A DNA stretch of 64,000 nt from Luteimonas marina (GCF_007859325.1 NZ_VOHK01000006.1:1-64000); one strand, 5' to 3'. Counted from the first letter of the stretch, positions 11,266 to 20,345 are shown. Notes: generated by a model not told the origin, from the sequence alone. Numbers and translations: made by a program.

Positions 11266-12956
11266 GATGATGAAACCTCCTGTCCGTACTTCAGCCCGGT
11301 CCGCGCCAGCACGATCACCGGCAGCAGGCCGGCCAGCACGATCAGCAGCGCCGCGACCGCGCCGTCCTCGTAGGCGCCGCGCGCGGCGTCGGCATACAGC
11401 CACGTCGCCAGCGTCTCGAAGTTCAGCGGACGCAGCAACAGGGTCGCCGGCAGTTCCTTCATGGTGTCGACGAACACCAGCAAGGCCGCCGCCGCCATCG
11501 CCGGCCGCAGCAGCGGCAGGTGCACGCGGCGCAGCACTGCGGCCGGCGGCGTGCCCAGCGCGCGCGCGGCCTGGTCCAGCGACGGCGGGATGCGCGCGAA
11601 GCCCGATTCGATGCCGCCCGCGCCGATGATCAAAAAGCGCAGCACGTAGGCCAGCACCAGCGCCGACACCGAGCCCATCAGCAGCATGCGCGGCGTGGCG
11701 CCGAAGGCCTGCAGCAGCGCGTTGGCGCCGTCGTCGAACCACGCCAGCGGCGCCAGCAGGCCGATCGCCAGCACCGTGCCCGGCACCGCGTAGCCGAGGC
11801 TGCCGACGCGCAGCGCCGCCGACGCGACGCGCGTCTGGCGCCGCGCCTGCGCCAGCCGCAGCGCCCAGGCCAGCACGAGGCCGGCGGCGACGGTGACCAG
11901 CGTCGCCAGCGTCGCCACCCGCAGCGTGTTCCACAGGCTGCGCCACAGCGTGGCCGAGACGCCCGCACCCTCGGCGAAACGCTGCCAGGTCTCGGCGACG
12001 AGGTAGGCCGCCGGCGCGACGAAGCCCAGCAGCACCGGCAGCAGCGCCAGCGCCAGCGCAGCCCAGCCGGCGACGCCCCGCAGCCGCTGCGGCTGCATCG
12101 GGCGCGGGCGCAGCGTGTTCGCGTAGCCCTGGCGACGACGGCCGTAGCGCTCGAGCGCGATCACTGCGACCACCACCAGCAGCATCGCCAGCGCGATCTG
12201 CGCCGCGCCCGGCAGGTCGCTGCGCGTGATCCAGGTGGTGTAGACCGCGACCGTCAGCGTCTGCACGCCGAGGAATTCCGAGGCGCCGATGTCGTTGAGC
12301 GTTTCCAGCAGCGCCAGCGCCGCGCCGACCGCGATCGCCGGACGCGCCAGCGGCAGCGCCACGCGCCGGAACGCCGCCGCGCGCCCGGCGCCGAGCGTGC
12401 GCGCGGCTTCCAGCAGGCTCGCGGCCTGGGTCATGAACATCGCGCGCGTGGTGATGTAGACGTAGGGATACAGCACCAGCCCGAGCAGCACGATGCAGCC
12501 GGCGAGGCCGCGGATGTCGGGCAGGCGGAAATCGCGCGGGCTGTCGTAGCCAAGCAGCGCGCGGATCAATGACTGCACCGGCCCCAGCGGGTGCAGCAGG
12601 TCGAGATAGGCGTAGGCGACGATGTAGGTCGGCACCGCCAGCGGCAGCAGCAGCGCCCAGGCCACGGTGCCGCGCCCGGGGAAATCGTAGGCGGTAACCA
12701 GCCAGGCGCTGCCGGTGCCGATCGCGACGGTCAGCGCGCCGACGCCGAGCAGCAGCCACAGCGTGTTGCGCGCGGCCTGCGGCAGCACGTTGGCCAGCAC
12801 GTGCTGCCAGGCGTCGCTGCCCTGCGCCGCGGTCCACGCCAGCGCGAGCAGGGGCAGCAGGACCAGCAGCGCGATGAGGAGGGCGGCGAGCTGCCAGCCG
12901 TCAATTCGCGCGGCGCGCTGGAGTGCGGAGGCTGGTGACGACATGGTCGACGACAT
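11262..12956 (-). CDS. fbpB: Ferric-iron type ABC transporter permease (fused two-domain)
   Basis: A 564-residue inner-membrane permease with about twelve TM helices and two homologous halves, as in FbpB/SfuB. Each half has an EAA-type loop for docking the ATPase: LLEAARTLGAGRAAAFRRVALPLARPA in the first half and LDQAARALGTPPAAVLRRVHLPLLRPA in the second. The ATG at 12956 follows GGAGG by four bases; an in-frame start at 12974 would add six residues. The stop overlaps the ATPase start. A 274-base repeat-filled gap separates it from the binding-protein gene. Confidence 0.92.
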   Translation of the reverse strand: MSSTMSSPASALQRAARIDGWQLAALLIALLVLLPLLALAWTAAQGSDAWQHVLANVLPQAARNTLWLLLGVGALTVAIGTGSAWLVTAYDFPGRGTVAWALLLPLAVPTYIVAYAYLDLLHPLGPVQSLIRALLGYDSPRDFRLPDIRGLAGCIVLLGLVLYPYVYITTRAMFMTQAASLLEAARTLGAGRAAAFRRVALPLARPAIAVGAALALLETLNDIGASEFLGVQTLTVAVYTTWITRSDLPGAAQIALAMLLVVVAVIALERYGRRRQGYANTLRPRPMQPQRLRGVAGWAALALALLPVLLGFVAPAAYLVAETWQRFAEGAGVSATLWRSLWNTLRVATLATLVTVAAGLVLAWALRLAQARRQTRVASAALRVGSLGYAVPGTVLAIGLLAPLAWFDDGANALLQAFGATPRMLLMGSVSALVLAYVLRFLIIGAGGIESGFARIPPSLDQAARALGTPPAAVLRRVHLPLLRPAMAAAALLVFVDTMKELPATLLLRPLNFETLATWLYADAARGAYEDGAVAALLIVLAGLLPVIVLARTGLKYGQEVSSS

Positions 12957-13230
12957 CACGCCTCCGCCATCCACGGCAGCGCGGGGAAACGGCGAACCCA
13001 GTCACCGTCATCCCGGCGAAAGCCGGGATCCATGTTGCCCTTGGCGATGAATGCGGAAGTCAAAATGGATCCCGGCTTTCGCCGGGATGACGGGATCGGC
13101 CGGGATGACGATACCTGCCGGGATGCCGGGATCGACCGGGATGACGCGGCCGACCGGGATGACGGAACCGGCCGGGACGGCGGGGCCAGCAGGAATGCCA
13201 TGCCGATCAGGAATCCCCCGCCCCGACCCG
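12957..13230. repeat. Family A palindromic repeat plus degenerate CCGGGATGAC tandem array
   Basis: This gap inside the iron-transport gene group holds a family A inverted repeat at 13007-13091 with exact 27-base arms. Directly after it, 13092-13193 carries about seven imperfect units around a CCGGGATGACG core, as if the repeat arm had been copied in tandem and then drifted. No gene is visible. A structured spacer here could lower fbpB/fbpC expression relative to fbpA. Confidence 0.85.
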
Positions 13231-14334
13231 TCAGTTGTCGAACCCGACGCGATCGACCAGTTCGCTGGCCTGCTTGCGGTGCTTCGCGATCTCGGTCAGC
13301 GGCAGCGCGTCGATCTTCATCTCGCCGAAGCTGGCGACCACCGGGTCGAGTTCCACGCCCGCCTTCACCGGATATTCGTAGTTGGCCTTGGCGTAGAGGC
13401 TCTGCGCCTCGTCAGAGACGAGGTATTCGAGCAGCTTCACCGCATTGTCGCGGTTGGGCGCATGCTTCGCGACCGCCGCGCCGCTGATGTTGACGTGGGT
13501 GCCGCCGTCGGCCGCGCCTGCGAACACCGGGCGGATCACCTTGATCGCCTCGCCCCACTGGTACTGCTCGCTGCCGGGCTCGGCGTTCTTCATGCGGCCG
13601 ACGTAGTAGGCGTTGGCGATGCCGATGTCGCAGATGCCGGCGAGGATGTCGCGCGCCACGTCGCGGTCGCCGCCCGCGGCCTTGCGCGCGAGGTTGGCCT
13701 TGACGCCGCGCAGCCAGCTTTCGGTCTTCTCCGCGCCGTCGTGCGCGATCATCGCCGCGATCAGGCTGGTGTTGTACGGATGCTGGCCGGAGCGGATGCA
13801 GACCTTGCCCTTCCACTTCGGATCGGCGAGGTCCTCGTAGGCGAAGCCGGACAGGTCGAGGTCCTTGTCGGCGTACAGCACGCGGTCGCGCAGCGACAGC
13901 GTGAACCACTGCCCGTCCGCGCCGCGCAGGTGCGCCGGGATCGCGGCTTCGAGGATTTCGGACTGCACCGGCTGCACGTGCCCGGCATCGACCACGTCGA
14001 GCAGGTTGCCGGTGTCCACGGTCATCAGCACGTCCGCGACCGAGCGCGCGCCTTCGGCCGACAGGCGCTCCATCAGGCCGTCCTTGAGGAACACGGTATT
14101 GACCGCGACCCCGGTTTCGGTGGTGAACGCGTCGAGCAGCGGCTGGATCAGGCCGGGCTCGCGGGTGGTGTAGAGGTTCACCTCGCCGGCGGGGGCGGCC
14201 GATTCCGCGTCAGCGGAGGTCGCCTGCTGATCCTGCTGGCCGCAGGCGGCGAGGAACAGGGCGATGCCGGACAGCAGCAGCGAGGCAGGCAGGCGCGTCC
14301 GCAGCGGGCGGGCGGCTCGGGCGATGGGTCGCAT
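13231..14334 (-). CDS. fbpA: Ferric-iron periplasmic binding lipoprotein
   Basis: A 367-residue type-2 periplasmic binding protein related to FbpA/SfuA/IdiA. A hydrophobic leader ends in a lipobox-like LAACGQQD, so it is probably lipid-anchored. The mature part starts EVNLYTTREPGLIQPLLDAF and includes the ferric-binding-type ICDIGIANAYYVGRMK with adjacent tyrosines. AGGAG lies ten bases from this ATG and seven from an in-frame GTG directly upstream (14337), so either could be used. It is the first gene of fbpA-fbpB-fbpC and has a Fur-box-like site about 75 bases upstream. Confidence 0.9.
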   Translation of the reverse strand: MRPIARAARPLRTRLPASLLLSGIALFLAACGQQDQQATSADAESAAPAGEVNLYTTREPGLIQPLLDAFTTETGVAVNTVFLKDGLMERLSAEGARSVADVLMTVDTGNLLDVVDAGHVQPVQSEILEAAIPAHLRGADGQWFTLSLRDRVLYADKDLDLSGFAYEDLADPKWKGKVCIRSGQHPYNTSLIAAMIAHDGAEKTESWLRGVKANLARKAAGGDRDVARDILAGICDIGIANAYYVGRMKNAEPGSEQYQWGEAIKVIRPVFAGAADGGTHVNISGAAVAKHAPNRDNAVKLLEYLVSDEAQSLYAKANYEYPVKAGVELDPVVASFGEMKIDALPLTEIAKHRKQASELVDRVGFDN

Positions 14335-14407
14335 CACGGGGAAACTCCTGGGTCAGTCGGGGGTGGCCGGCTCGGGCGTTGCCAGGGACCACGGCGGCTG
14401 GAGCGGA

Positions 14408-14426
14408 AATGAGAATTGTACTCATC
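14408..14426 (-). promoter_or_regulatory. Candidate Fur box upstream of fbpA
   Basis: The core TGAGAATTGTACTCA (14410-14424) matches ten of fourteen positions of the Fur 7-1-7 consensus (TGATAAT-N-ATTATCA) and is extended to a longer dyad by flanking A/T. It lies about 75 bases upstream of the binding-protein start, where an iron-repressed promoter is expected. The call rests on the sequence match and the iron-uptake context. Confidence 0.6.
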
Positions 14427-14478
14427 CAGACCGGTGCGACCAAGGCGCACGCCTCCCTGCCCGGCCGCACGCGCGTGC

Positions 14479-14563
14479 AGGAGCGCCTTCAGGCGCGATG
14501 CCTTTGATTCCTGAGTCGCGAGTCGGATTCGGGACGAAGAGCGTCGCGCCTGAAGGCGCTCCT
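14479..14563. repeat. Palindromic repeat family D, copy 1
   Basis: An inverted repeat with 23-base arms (left 14479-14501, right 14541-14563, one mismatch) carrying the core AGGAGCGCCTTCAGGCGCGA. A second copy lies between mutY and yggX at 60375-60454. It fills most of the space between queA and the Fur-box region and could act as a weak terminator for queA. Confidence 0.85.
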
Positions 14564-14581
14564 ACATCGCTCCCGCGGGGG

Positions 14582-15610
14582 TCACGGCTGCGGGAACAGC
14601 AGCATCGCGTCGCCATAGGAGAAGAAGCGGTAGCGCTCGCGCACCGCGTGCGCGTAGGCGGCGAAGATGCGGTCCTTGCCCGCGAATGCCGAGACCAGCA
14701 TCAGCAGCGTCGATTCGGGCAGGTGGAAGTTGGTCAGCAGCGCGTCGACGCTGCGGATGCGGTAGCCGGGGAAGATGAAGATGCGCGTCTCGCCGGCGAA
14801 GGCATGCAGCTCGCCGTCTTTCATTGCACTCTCCAGCGCGCGCACGACCGTGGTGCCGACCGCGACCACGCGCCCGCCCGCCTCGCGCGTGCGCCGCACC
14901 TGCGCCACGAGCTCGGGGCCGACGTTGAGCCATTCGCCGTGCATGGCGTGTTCGCGCAGGTCGTCCACGCGCACCGGCTGGAAGGTGCCGGCGCCGACGT
15001 GCAGGGTGACGTGGCCGAACGCCACGCCGCGTTCGCGCAGCGCCGCCAGCAGCGCATCGTCGAAATGCAGGCCGGCGGTCGGCGCGGCGACCGCGCCCAC
15101 CTCGCGCGCGAATACCGTCTGGTAGCGCTCGGCGTCGTCCTGCCCCGGCTCGCGGCGGATGTACGGCGGCAGCGGCAGCCGGCCCGCCTTCAGCAGCCAT
15201 GATTCCAGCGCGCCCTCGACGCGGAAGCGCAGGTGGTAGAACTCGCCGTCGCGGCCCAGCACCTCGGCCTCGCCGCCGCCGTCGAGCACGATGCGGCTAC
15301 CGGGCTTCGGCGCCTTGCTCGCGCCGACCTGCGCGCGCGCCTCGTTGTTCGCCAGCAGGCGTTCGATCAGGATCTCGACGCGGCCGCCGCTCTCCTTCTG
15401 CCCGAACAGCCGCGCCGGGATCACGCGGGTGTCGTTGAACACCAGCAGGTCGCCCGGCCGCAGCCAGTCGCCAAGCGCGCGCACCTGCGCGTCCACGAAG
15501 GGCGCGTCGCCCGGTGGCACCACCAGCAGGCGGCTGGCGGAGCGCTCGGGCAGCGGTGCCTGCGCGATCAGCTCGGGCGGGAGTTCGTAGTGGAAGTCGG
15601 ATTTCTTCAT
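14582..15610 (-). CDS. queA: S-adenosylmethionine:tRNA ribosyltransferase-isomerase
   Basis: A 342-residue enzyme that makes epoxyqueuosine from preQ1-tRNA, the step after Tgt. Family features: [29 protein letters not shown] at the start, [15 protein letters not shown], the long [15 protein letters not shown] segment with [15 protein letters not shown], and the C-terminal [18 protein letters not shown]. The length matches the family. It is transcribed in the same direction as tgt but separated from it by the iron-transport genes. Confidence 0.97.
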   Translation of the reverse strand: MKKSDFHYELPPELIAQAPLPERSASRLLVVPPGDAPFVDAQVRALGDWLRPGDLLVFNDTRVIPARLFGQKESGGRVEILIERLLANNEARAQVGASKAPKPGSRIVLDGGGEAEVLGRDGEFYHLRFRVEGALESWLLKAGRLPLPPYIRREPGQDDAERYQTVFAREVGAVAAPTAGLHFDDALLAALRERGVAFGHVTLHVGAGTFQPVRVDDLREHAMHGEWLNVGPELVAQVRRTREAGGRVVAVGTTVVRALESAMKDGELHAFAGETRIFIFPGYRIRSVDALLTNFHLPESTLLMLVSAFAGKDRIFAAYAHAVRERYRFFSYGDAMLLFPQP

Positions 15611-15921
15611 CGCGCGATTGTAGGGCGGGCCTCGGCCCGCCATTGCACTCCCGCAATCCGCCTGGAACCCCCGGAGAAAAACGCGCGCATGAGATCTCCG
15701 CAAGACCGACGATCAGGCAAGCTTTCGGCAGCCGTTGCGGGGGCCGGGATCGTGGATGGCGGCTCCCTCCCCCGCCTGCGGGGGAGGGTTGGGGAGGGGG
15801 CAACACACAAGGATTGCGTCGTCCGGAGGCCCCCAACCCACCGCTTGCTCCGCAAGCGGTCCCCCCTTCCCCCGCGGGCGGGGGAAGGGCGTAGGCGTGT
15901 TCCGCCTCCGGCGGAACACCA
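15611..15921. repeat. Intergenic region with G/C-rich palindromes (family F); no gene seen
   Basis: The 311 bases between queA and the Lrp gene contain two related hairpins of the CCCTCCCCCGC type (15764-15801 and 15855-15893) plus a small hairpin around 15839-15859 with arms ACCGCTTGC and GCAAGCGGT. These resemble Xanthomonad intergenic palindromes. No convincing coding sequence or promoter is visible. Confidence 0.7.
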
Positions 15922-16353
15922 TTACCTTTCGAACTTGGTCGACAGGATCACCGCCGAGGTGGTCCGCTCCACCCCCTCGATCGCGCCGATGCGGTCGGTC
16001 AGCTCGTCCATCTCCACCACCGTCGGCACCACCCCCATCGCCACCAGGTCGTGCGCGCCGCTGACCGAGTGCAGGCTGCGCACCTCGGGCATGTCGCGCA
16101 GCGCTTGCACCACGGCGGGCATCTGCTTGGGCAGCACGGTGATCAGGATGTGCGCGCGGATGTGGCCGCGCTCGACCTCCTCGTTGACGCGCACGGTGTA
16201 GCCGCGGATCACGTCCTCGCGCTCGAGCCGGTCGATCCGGCTCTGCACCGTGGTCCGCGACAGCCCGAGGCGGCGGGCGATCTGCGCGGTCGAGGCGCGC
16301 GCGTCCTCGCGCAGGGCGGACAGCAACTGGGCGTCGGCGGGCGTGATCTTCAT
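15922..16353 (-). CDS. Lrp/AsnC-family transcriptional regulator
   Basis: A 143-residue regulator with an N-terminal winged helix-turn-helix (DAQLLSALREDARASTAQIARRLGLSRTTVQSRIDRLER) and a C-terminal RAM effector domain (HILITVLPKQMPAVVQAL through SVSGAHDLVAMG). Lrp proteins form octamers that sense amino acids. It is divergent from a class-III aminotransferase with a perfect palindrome in the shared promoter region, so it probably controls that gene and itself. Confidence 0.93.
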   Translation of the reverse strand: MKITPADAQLLSALREDARASTAQIARRLGLSRTTVQSRIDRLEREDVIRGYTVRVNEEVERGHIRAHILITVLPKQMPAVVQALRDMPEVRSLHSVSGAHDLVAMGVVPTVVEMDELTDRIGAIEGVERTTSAVILSTKFER

Positions 16354-16368
16354 GATTCGCGCAAATCC

Positions 16369-16385
16369 TTCGTCGATTCGACGAA
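16369..16385. promoter_or_regulatory. 17-bp perfect palindrome, candidate Lrp operator
   Basis: TTCGTCGATTCGACGAA is a perfect 8-1-8 palindrome sixteen bases upstream of the Lrp start and 131 bases upstream of the aminotransferase. A weaker related dyad (CGAAATT … AATTCG, 16392-16410) lies next to it on the same helical face. Length and placement fit an Lrp/AsnC-type operator for autoregulation; binding by the adjacent protein is inferred. Confidence 0.55.
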
Positions 16386-16515
16386 ATCATACGAAATTCT
16401 GCGCAATTCGACCCTACCTTGTGCCGACAGGATCGAGATAATAGGAACTTCGCCGGTCGAGGGACGCGAACCGGCCATCGCAATCCCCCCGCCCACCGCC
16501 CAGGAGACTGCACCG

Positions 16516-18012
16516 ATGTCCATGACCGATGCCCTTGCCCCGCTGCGCGCCCACGGCGGCCAGCGCCGCACCGCCGGCCTGGACGACGCGAGCATCGAGC
16601 GCCTCGCCGCCGCGCACCCGGACCTGCGCGCCGCGATCGACGCGGCTGCCGCCGAGTACGCACTGGTCAAGGACGGCTTCGCCAGCCTGCTCGACCTCGA
16701 CGAGTCCGCGCAGATCGCCGCGGTGCAGGCCGGCTACGTCAACTTCTACCCGACCGATGCGGTCAACCCCTACGTGGCGCTCACCGCGCGCGGCCCCTGG
16801 ATCGTCACCCTCAAGGGCGCGGTGGTCCACGACTCCGGCGGCTACGGCATGCTCGGCTTCGGTCACGCGCCGCAGGCGGTCCTCGACGCGATGGCGAAGC
16901 CACAGGCGATGGCCAACGTGATGACGCCGAGCCTGTCGCAGCTGCGCTTCGAGCGCGCGCTGCGCAGGGAGATCGGCCACACCGCCGGCGGCTGCCCGTT
17001 CACGCACTTCCTGTGCCTGAACTCCGGCTCCGAATCCGTGGGCCTGGCCGCGCGCATCGCCGACATCAACACCAAGTGGATGACCGACCCGGGCGCGAAG
17101 CGCGCCGGTGCCACGGTCAAGCGCATCGTGGTCAAGGGCAGCTTCCACGGCCGCACCGAGCGCCCGGCGCTGTATTCGGATTCATCGCGCAAGGCCTACC
17201 TGCAGCACCTGGCCAGCTTCCGCGGCGAGGATTCGCTGATCGCGATCGAACCCTACGATGCCGACGCGCTGCGCCGCGCCTTCGCCGACGCCGAAGCGAA
17301 GGGCTGGTTCGTCGAAGCCGTGTTCCTGGAGCCGGTGATGGGTGAAGGCGACCCCGGCCGCGCCCTGCCGCGCGCGTTCTACGACGCCGCGCGAGAACTC
17401 ACGAAGGCGCACGGTTCGCTGCTGCTGGTCGACTCGATCCAGGCCGGCCTGCGCGCGCACGGCGTGCTGTCGATCGTCGACTACCCGGGCTTCGAAGGCA
17501 TCGAGGCGCCGGACATGGAGACGTATTCGAAGGCGCTCAACGCCGGCCAGTACCCGCTGTCGGTGCTCGCGGTGAACGACAGGGCGGCGAAGCTGTACCG
17601 CAGCGGCGTCTACGGCAACACCATGACCACCAATCCGCGCGCGCTCGACGTCGCCTGCGCGGTGCTGGAAGCGATCACGCCCGAACTGCGCGCCAACATC
17701 CGCGAGCGCGGCAGGGAAGCGGTCGCGAAGCTCGAGGCGCTGAAGGCCGAACTCGGCGGACTGGTCACCGGCGTGCAGGGCACCGGCCTGCTGTTCTCCT
17801 GCGAACTCGCGCCGCAGTTCAAGTGCTACGGCGCCGGCTCCACCGAGGAGTGGCTGCGCGAGCACGGCATCGGCGTGATCCACGGCGGCGCCAACTCGCT
17901 GCGCTTCACCCCGCGCTTCGGCACGCAGTCGGACGAACTCGACCTGCTGGTGTCGATGGTCGGCAGGGCGCTGCGCGAAGGGCCGCGGCGGCAGGCGGCG
18001 GAAGCGGCCTGA
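16516..18012 (+). CDS. Class-III PLP-dependent aminotransferase
   Basis: A 498-residue fold-type I aminotransferase. Recognisable pieces are GSESVGLAARIADINTKWM, the VKGSFHGRTERPALYSDSSRK loop, LLLVDSIQAGLRAHG in place of the usual D-E-x-Q-T-G-F-G-R-T-G, and METYSKALNAGQYPLSVLA, whose lysine should bind PLP. A roughly 90-residue N-terminal extension and the altered motifs make it unlike acetylornithine or GABA aminotransferase, and the substrate is not assigned. AGGAG lies nine bases before the ATG. The divergent Lrp gene suggests amino-acid-responsive control. Confidence 0.85.
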   Translation: MSMTDALAPLRAHGGQRRTAGLDDASIERLAAAHPDLRAAIDAAAAEYALVKDGFASLLDLDESAQIAAVQAGYVNFYPTDAVNPYVALTARGPWIVTLKGAVVHDSGGYGMLGFGHAPQAVLDAMAKPQAMANVMTPSLSQLRFERALRREIGHTAGGCPFTHFLCLNSGSESVGLAARIADINTKWMTDPGAKRAGATVKRIVVKGSFHGRTERPALYSDSSRKAYLQHLASFRGEDSLIAIEPYDADALRRAFADAEAKGWFVEAVFLEPVMGEGDPGRALPRAFYDAARELTKAHGSLLLVDSIQAGLRAHGVLSIVDYPGFEGIEAPDMETYSKALNAGQYPLSVLAVNDRAAKLYRSGVYGNTMTTNPRALDVACAVLEAITPELRANIRERGREAVAKLEALKAELGGLVTGVQGTGLLFSCELAPQFKCYGAGSTEEWLREHGIGVIHGGANSLRFTPRFGTQSDELDLLVSMVGRALREGPRRQAAEAA

Positions 18013-18069
18013 CCGCCGGGCATCGAGGGCGCGGGCCGTGCACCGGCCCGCGCCACCGGATCGCCGCCC

Positions 18070-20139
18070 TCAGGGCTGGCGCATCTCGAGTCCGAGGGCC
18101 TCGGCGATCGCTTGCCACGGCACGATCTTGTAGTTCTGGTTCTGCACCGGCAGCACGTTGCGCCCGTCCTGCGCGACCATCGCGCCGTGCTCCAGCCCGG
18201 GCCCCAGGTTGGCGCTGCTGACGTCCAGGCCATCTGTTTCGGAAATGCCGTCGATGCCGCGCGCCGGATCGGCGGCGACCGCGAACGATCCCAGGTACGC
18301 CTGGTCGCCCTCCCGGCGATAGACCGCGTAGGTGTCGTTGCCCTGGCTGGACACGACGATGTAGCCGCGGCCGTCGCCGAGGTCGTACAGGCCCACGCCC
18401 TCGAGGTCGTCCTTGATCGCCGGGTTGGCGTCGACGCGGTCGACCGCGGTCATCGCGTCGCCGCCGTCGGGATCGGCCGGCAGCTTCCACAGCGCGACGT
18501 CCTCCTCGCCGACGTAGAGCACGCCCGCCGCATCGTCGGCGACGCAGCCCTCGGTCTGCGAATCGAACGCCAGTTCGCGCACCAGCTCGGTGCGCACCCG
18601 CCCGTTGCCCGCGTCCGCCAGCCGCCACTGCCGCTTGACCGTGTCGTCGCCGTTGACGAACACGTAGGTCTCGCCGCTGCGCGCGCTGCGGTACATGCAC
18701 AGGCCGTAGGGATCGAGCATCCCGGTCGGCTGCGGGCCGTCGGCGACGTCGGACAGCTGCGCGGTCTCCGGAGCGAGCCGGTAGAGGGCGATGGTCTTGT
18801 CGGTGCGGTTGCTCGCGGCCACCAGGGTGATGTCCTCGTCGCCGAGGCGGAAGCCGTCGCGCAGGTCGACGTTGTTCATCTTGCCGTCGGGCAGGAACTG
18901 CTTCACCTGTCCCTGCATGTCGTAGACGTAGAGCCCGGCCTTCTTGTCGGTGGCGACGACCACGCTGCGCTCCGGATGCGTCGGATGCGCCCAGATCGCC
19001 GGATCGTCGGCGGCGTCGCCGTAGCTCTCCACCGGCGCGGTTTCCGCCAGCGGCACCACCGCCGGCACCGGCTGCGTACCCGCAACGGGCGCCGGCGCGC
19101 GGCCGGGGGACGCGCCGATCGCCGCGGCGAGCGCGTCGATCGGGATCGACTTCACGTCCGGGCCGTCCTCGTCGGCGACCAGCAGCACGCCGTGCGGATA
19201 CCTGCGGCCGATCGCCGCGCTGGTGGCGTGCAGGGGGCCGGGCTCGTCGACCTCGCTGCCGTCGCGGGCGGCGACGGCCACGCTGGCGACGAAGGCGGCG
19301 TCGCGGTCGAGGTCGTAGACGTTGAGCGTGCCCGCGGAGGCATTCGAGGCGATCAGCCAGCGGCTGCCGGCGCCGCCGTCGTGGACCGCCAGTCCGCCCA
19401 CCTCCTCGTCGATGTGGCCGCGCGGCGAATCGACCAGCGCGGCGGAGACGTCCGCTTCCGGGTCGGCGTTGAAGCGCCAGATGCCGACGTTCTCCTCGGA
19501 GGCGTAGACATGCCCGCCGGTGGCGTCGACCGCGCATTGCTTCAGCGGCGACGGCACGCCGATGCGGCGCACCTGGCGCGCGTCGAGCCGGCCTTCGGCG
19601 GTGGCGTAGACGACCTGTTGGTCGACCTCGCCGCCGTCGCCGACCACGAATACGTGCAGCGCACCGTCGAGCGGATGGCGATACAGGCACAGGCCCTCGG
19701 CCGCGAACCCCAGCGCGATCGCGCGTGCGCCGACCTCGACCAGTCTGTCGTTGGCGAAGCGGAACAGGCGCAGGCTCTGGGTGGTGGTATCGATGGCGGC
19801 AACCACGGTGGCGGTCGTGCCGCCCAGCCGCACGCCGTAGCCGACGTCGACCGCCACGACCTCGCCGGCCGGCGTCGTGCCGAGCCTCCGGCCGTCCAGC
19901 GCATAGAGCTCCAGCCCGCCCAGCGCGGTGGCGGCGACGATGCGCGGCTCGCCGCGGCCATCGGCCGCGAGGATCAGCGCGGCGCTGCCGATTTCGGACG
20001 AGGCCGTCGCCGCGGTCGATGCCGCGGCTTTCACCGTCGCGTCCTGCTGCGGCGCAGCATCCCCGGCGTGCGCCGCCCGCGGCAACAGGCCGCACGCCGC
20101 GAGGGCCAGCACATACCCGATGTAAAGGCGGTTCTTCAT
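18070..20139 (-). CDS. Exported two-domain beta-propeller phytase
   Basis: A 689-residue secreted enzyme that removes phosphates from phytate (inositol hexakisphosphate). After a signal peptide (cleavage near AAHAG) there are two propeller domains. The second, about residues 360-689, carries classical BPP signatures: DDPAIWAHPTHPERSVVVATDKKAGL, DPYGLCMYRS, SQTEGCVADDAAGVLYVGEEDVALWK, DLEGVGLYDLGDGRGYIVVSSQGND and SETDGLDV. The first, about 45-350, repeats this plan in degenerate form (AAEGLCLYRHP, GHVYASEENVGIWRFN, EEVGGLAVHDGG). Dual-domain BPPs are known in which the N-terminal domain helps attack lower inositol phosphates. GGAGG precedes the ATG. It is divergent from a TonB receptor. Confidence 0.93.
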   Translation of the reverse strand: MKNRLYIGYVLALAACGLLPRAAHAGDAAPQQDATVKAAASTAATASSEIGSAALILAADGRGEPRIVAATALGGLELYALDGRRLGTTPAGEVVAVDVGYGVRLGGTTATVVAAIDTTTQSLRLFRFANDRLVEVGARAIALGFAAEGLCLYRHPLDGALHVFVVGDGGEVDQQVVYATAEGRLDARQVRRIGVPSPLKQCAVDATGGHVYASEENVGIWRFNADPEADVSAALVDSPRGHIDEEVGGLAVHDGGAGSRWLIASNASAGTLNVYDLDRDAAFVASVAVAARDGSEVDEPGPLHATSAAIGRRYPHGVLLVADEDGPDVKSIPIDALAAAIGASPGRAPAPVAGTQPVPAVVPLAETAPVESYGDAADDPAIWAHPTHPERSVVVATDKKAGLYVYDMQGQVKQFLPDGKMNNVDLRDGFRLGDEDITLVAASNRTDKTIALYRLAPETAQLSDVADGPQPTGMLDPYGLCMYRSARSGETYVFVNGDDTVKRQWRLADAGNGRVRTELVRELAFDSQTEGCVADDAAGVLYVGEEDVALWKLPADPDGGDAMTAVDRVDANPAIKDDLEGVGLYDLGDGRGYIVVSSQGNDTYAVYRREGDQAYLGSFAVAADPARGIDGISETDGLDVSSANLGPGLEHGAMVAQDGRNVLPVQNQNYKIVPWQAIAEALGLEMRQP

Positions 20140-20232
20140 GGTTCCTCCCGTCCATTCCTGGCGTGTCCGCGACATGCGGAACGCCCCCTTTTCAGCCGCC
20201 AAGCTACCGTCGGTCCGGCCCAATTTGCAAGA

Positions 20233-20260
20233 GAAATTCTATTTTTCTTGAATTTTGGAA
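20233..20260 (+). promoter_or_regulatory. Candidate RpiR/IolR operator between phytase and TonB receptor
   Basis: An AT-rich block in otherwise GC-rich DNA reads GAAATTCTATT, a 13-base spacer, then GGAA. The same composite (TCTATT … GGAA, spacer 10-13) is found upstream of the inositol dehydrogenase pair and of iolC, and nowhere else noticed in the window. The right part reads GGAA-N6-TTCG, close to the GGAA-N6-TTCC motif known for the RpiR-type IolR of Sinorhizobium. Position between the divergent starts would allow control of both genes. Confidence 0.55.
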
Positions 20261-20345
20261 TCTTTGTTCGTAATCTCGCCCTACCCGCTGCCACCGGATC
20301 CGGACGGCGATCGGCAGCGGTAACGTCCTTGGGAGGGACTCGAAC

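Noticed and set aside
15611..15921. A preQ1-type riboswitch upstream of queA
   Set aside because: The region consists of G/C-rich palindromes; no small A-rich pseudoknot pattern of a preQ1 aptamer is visible.
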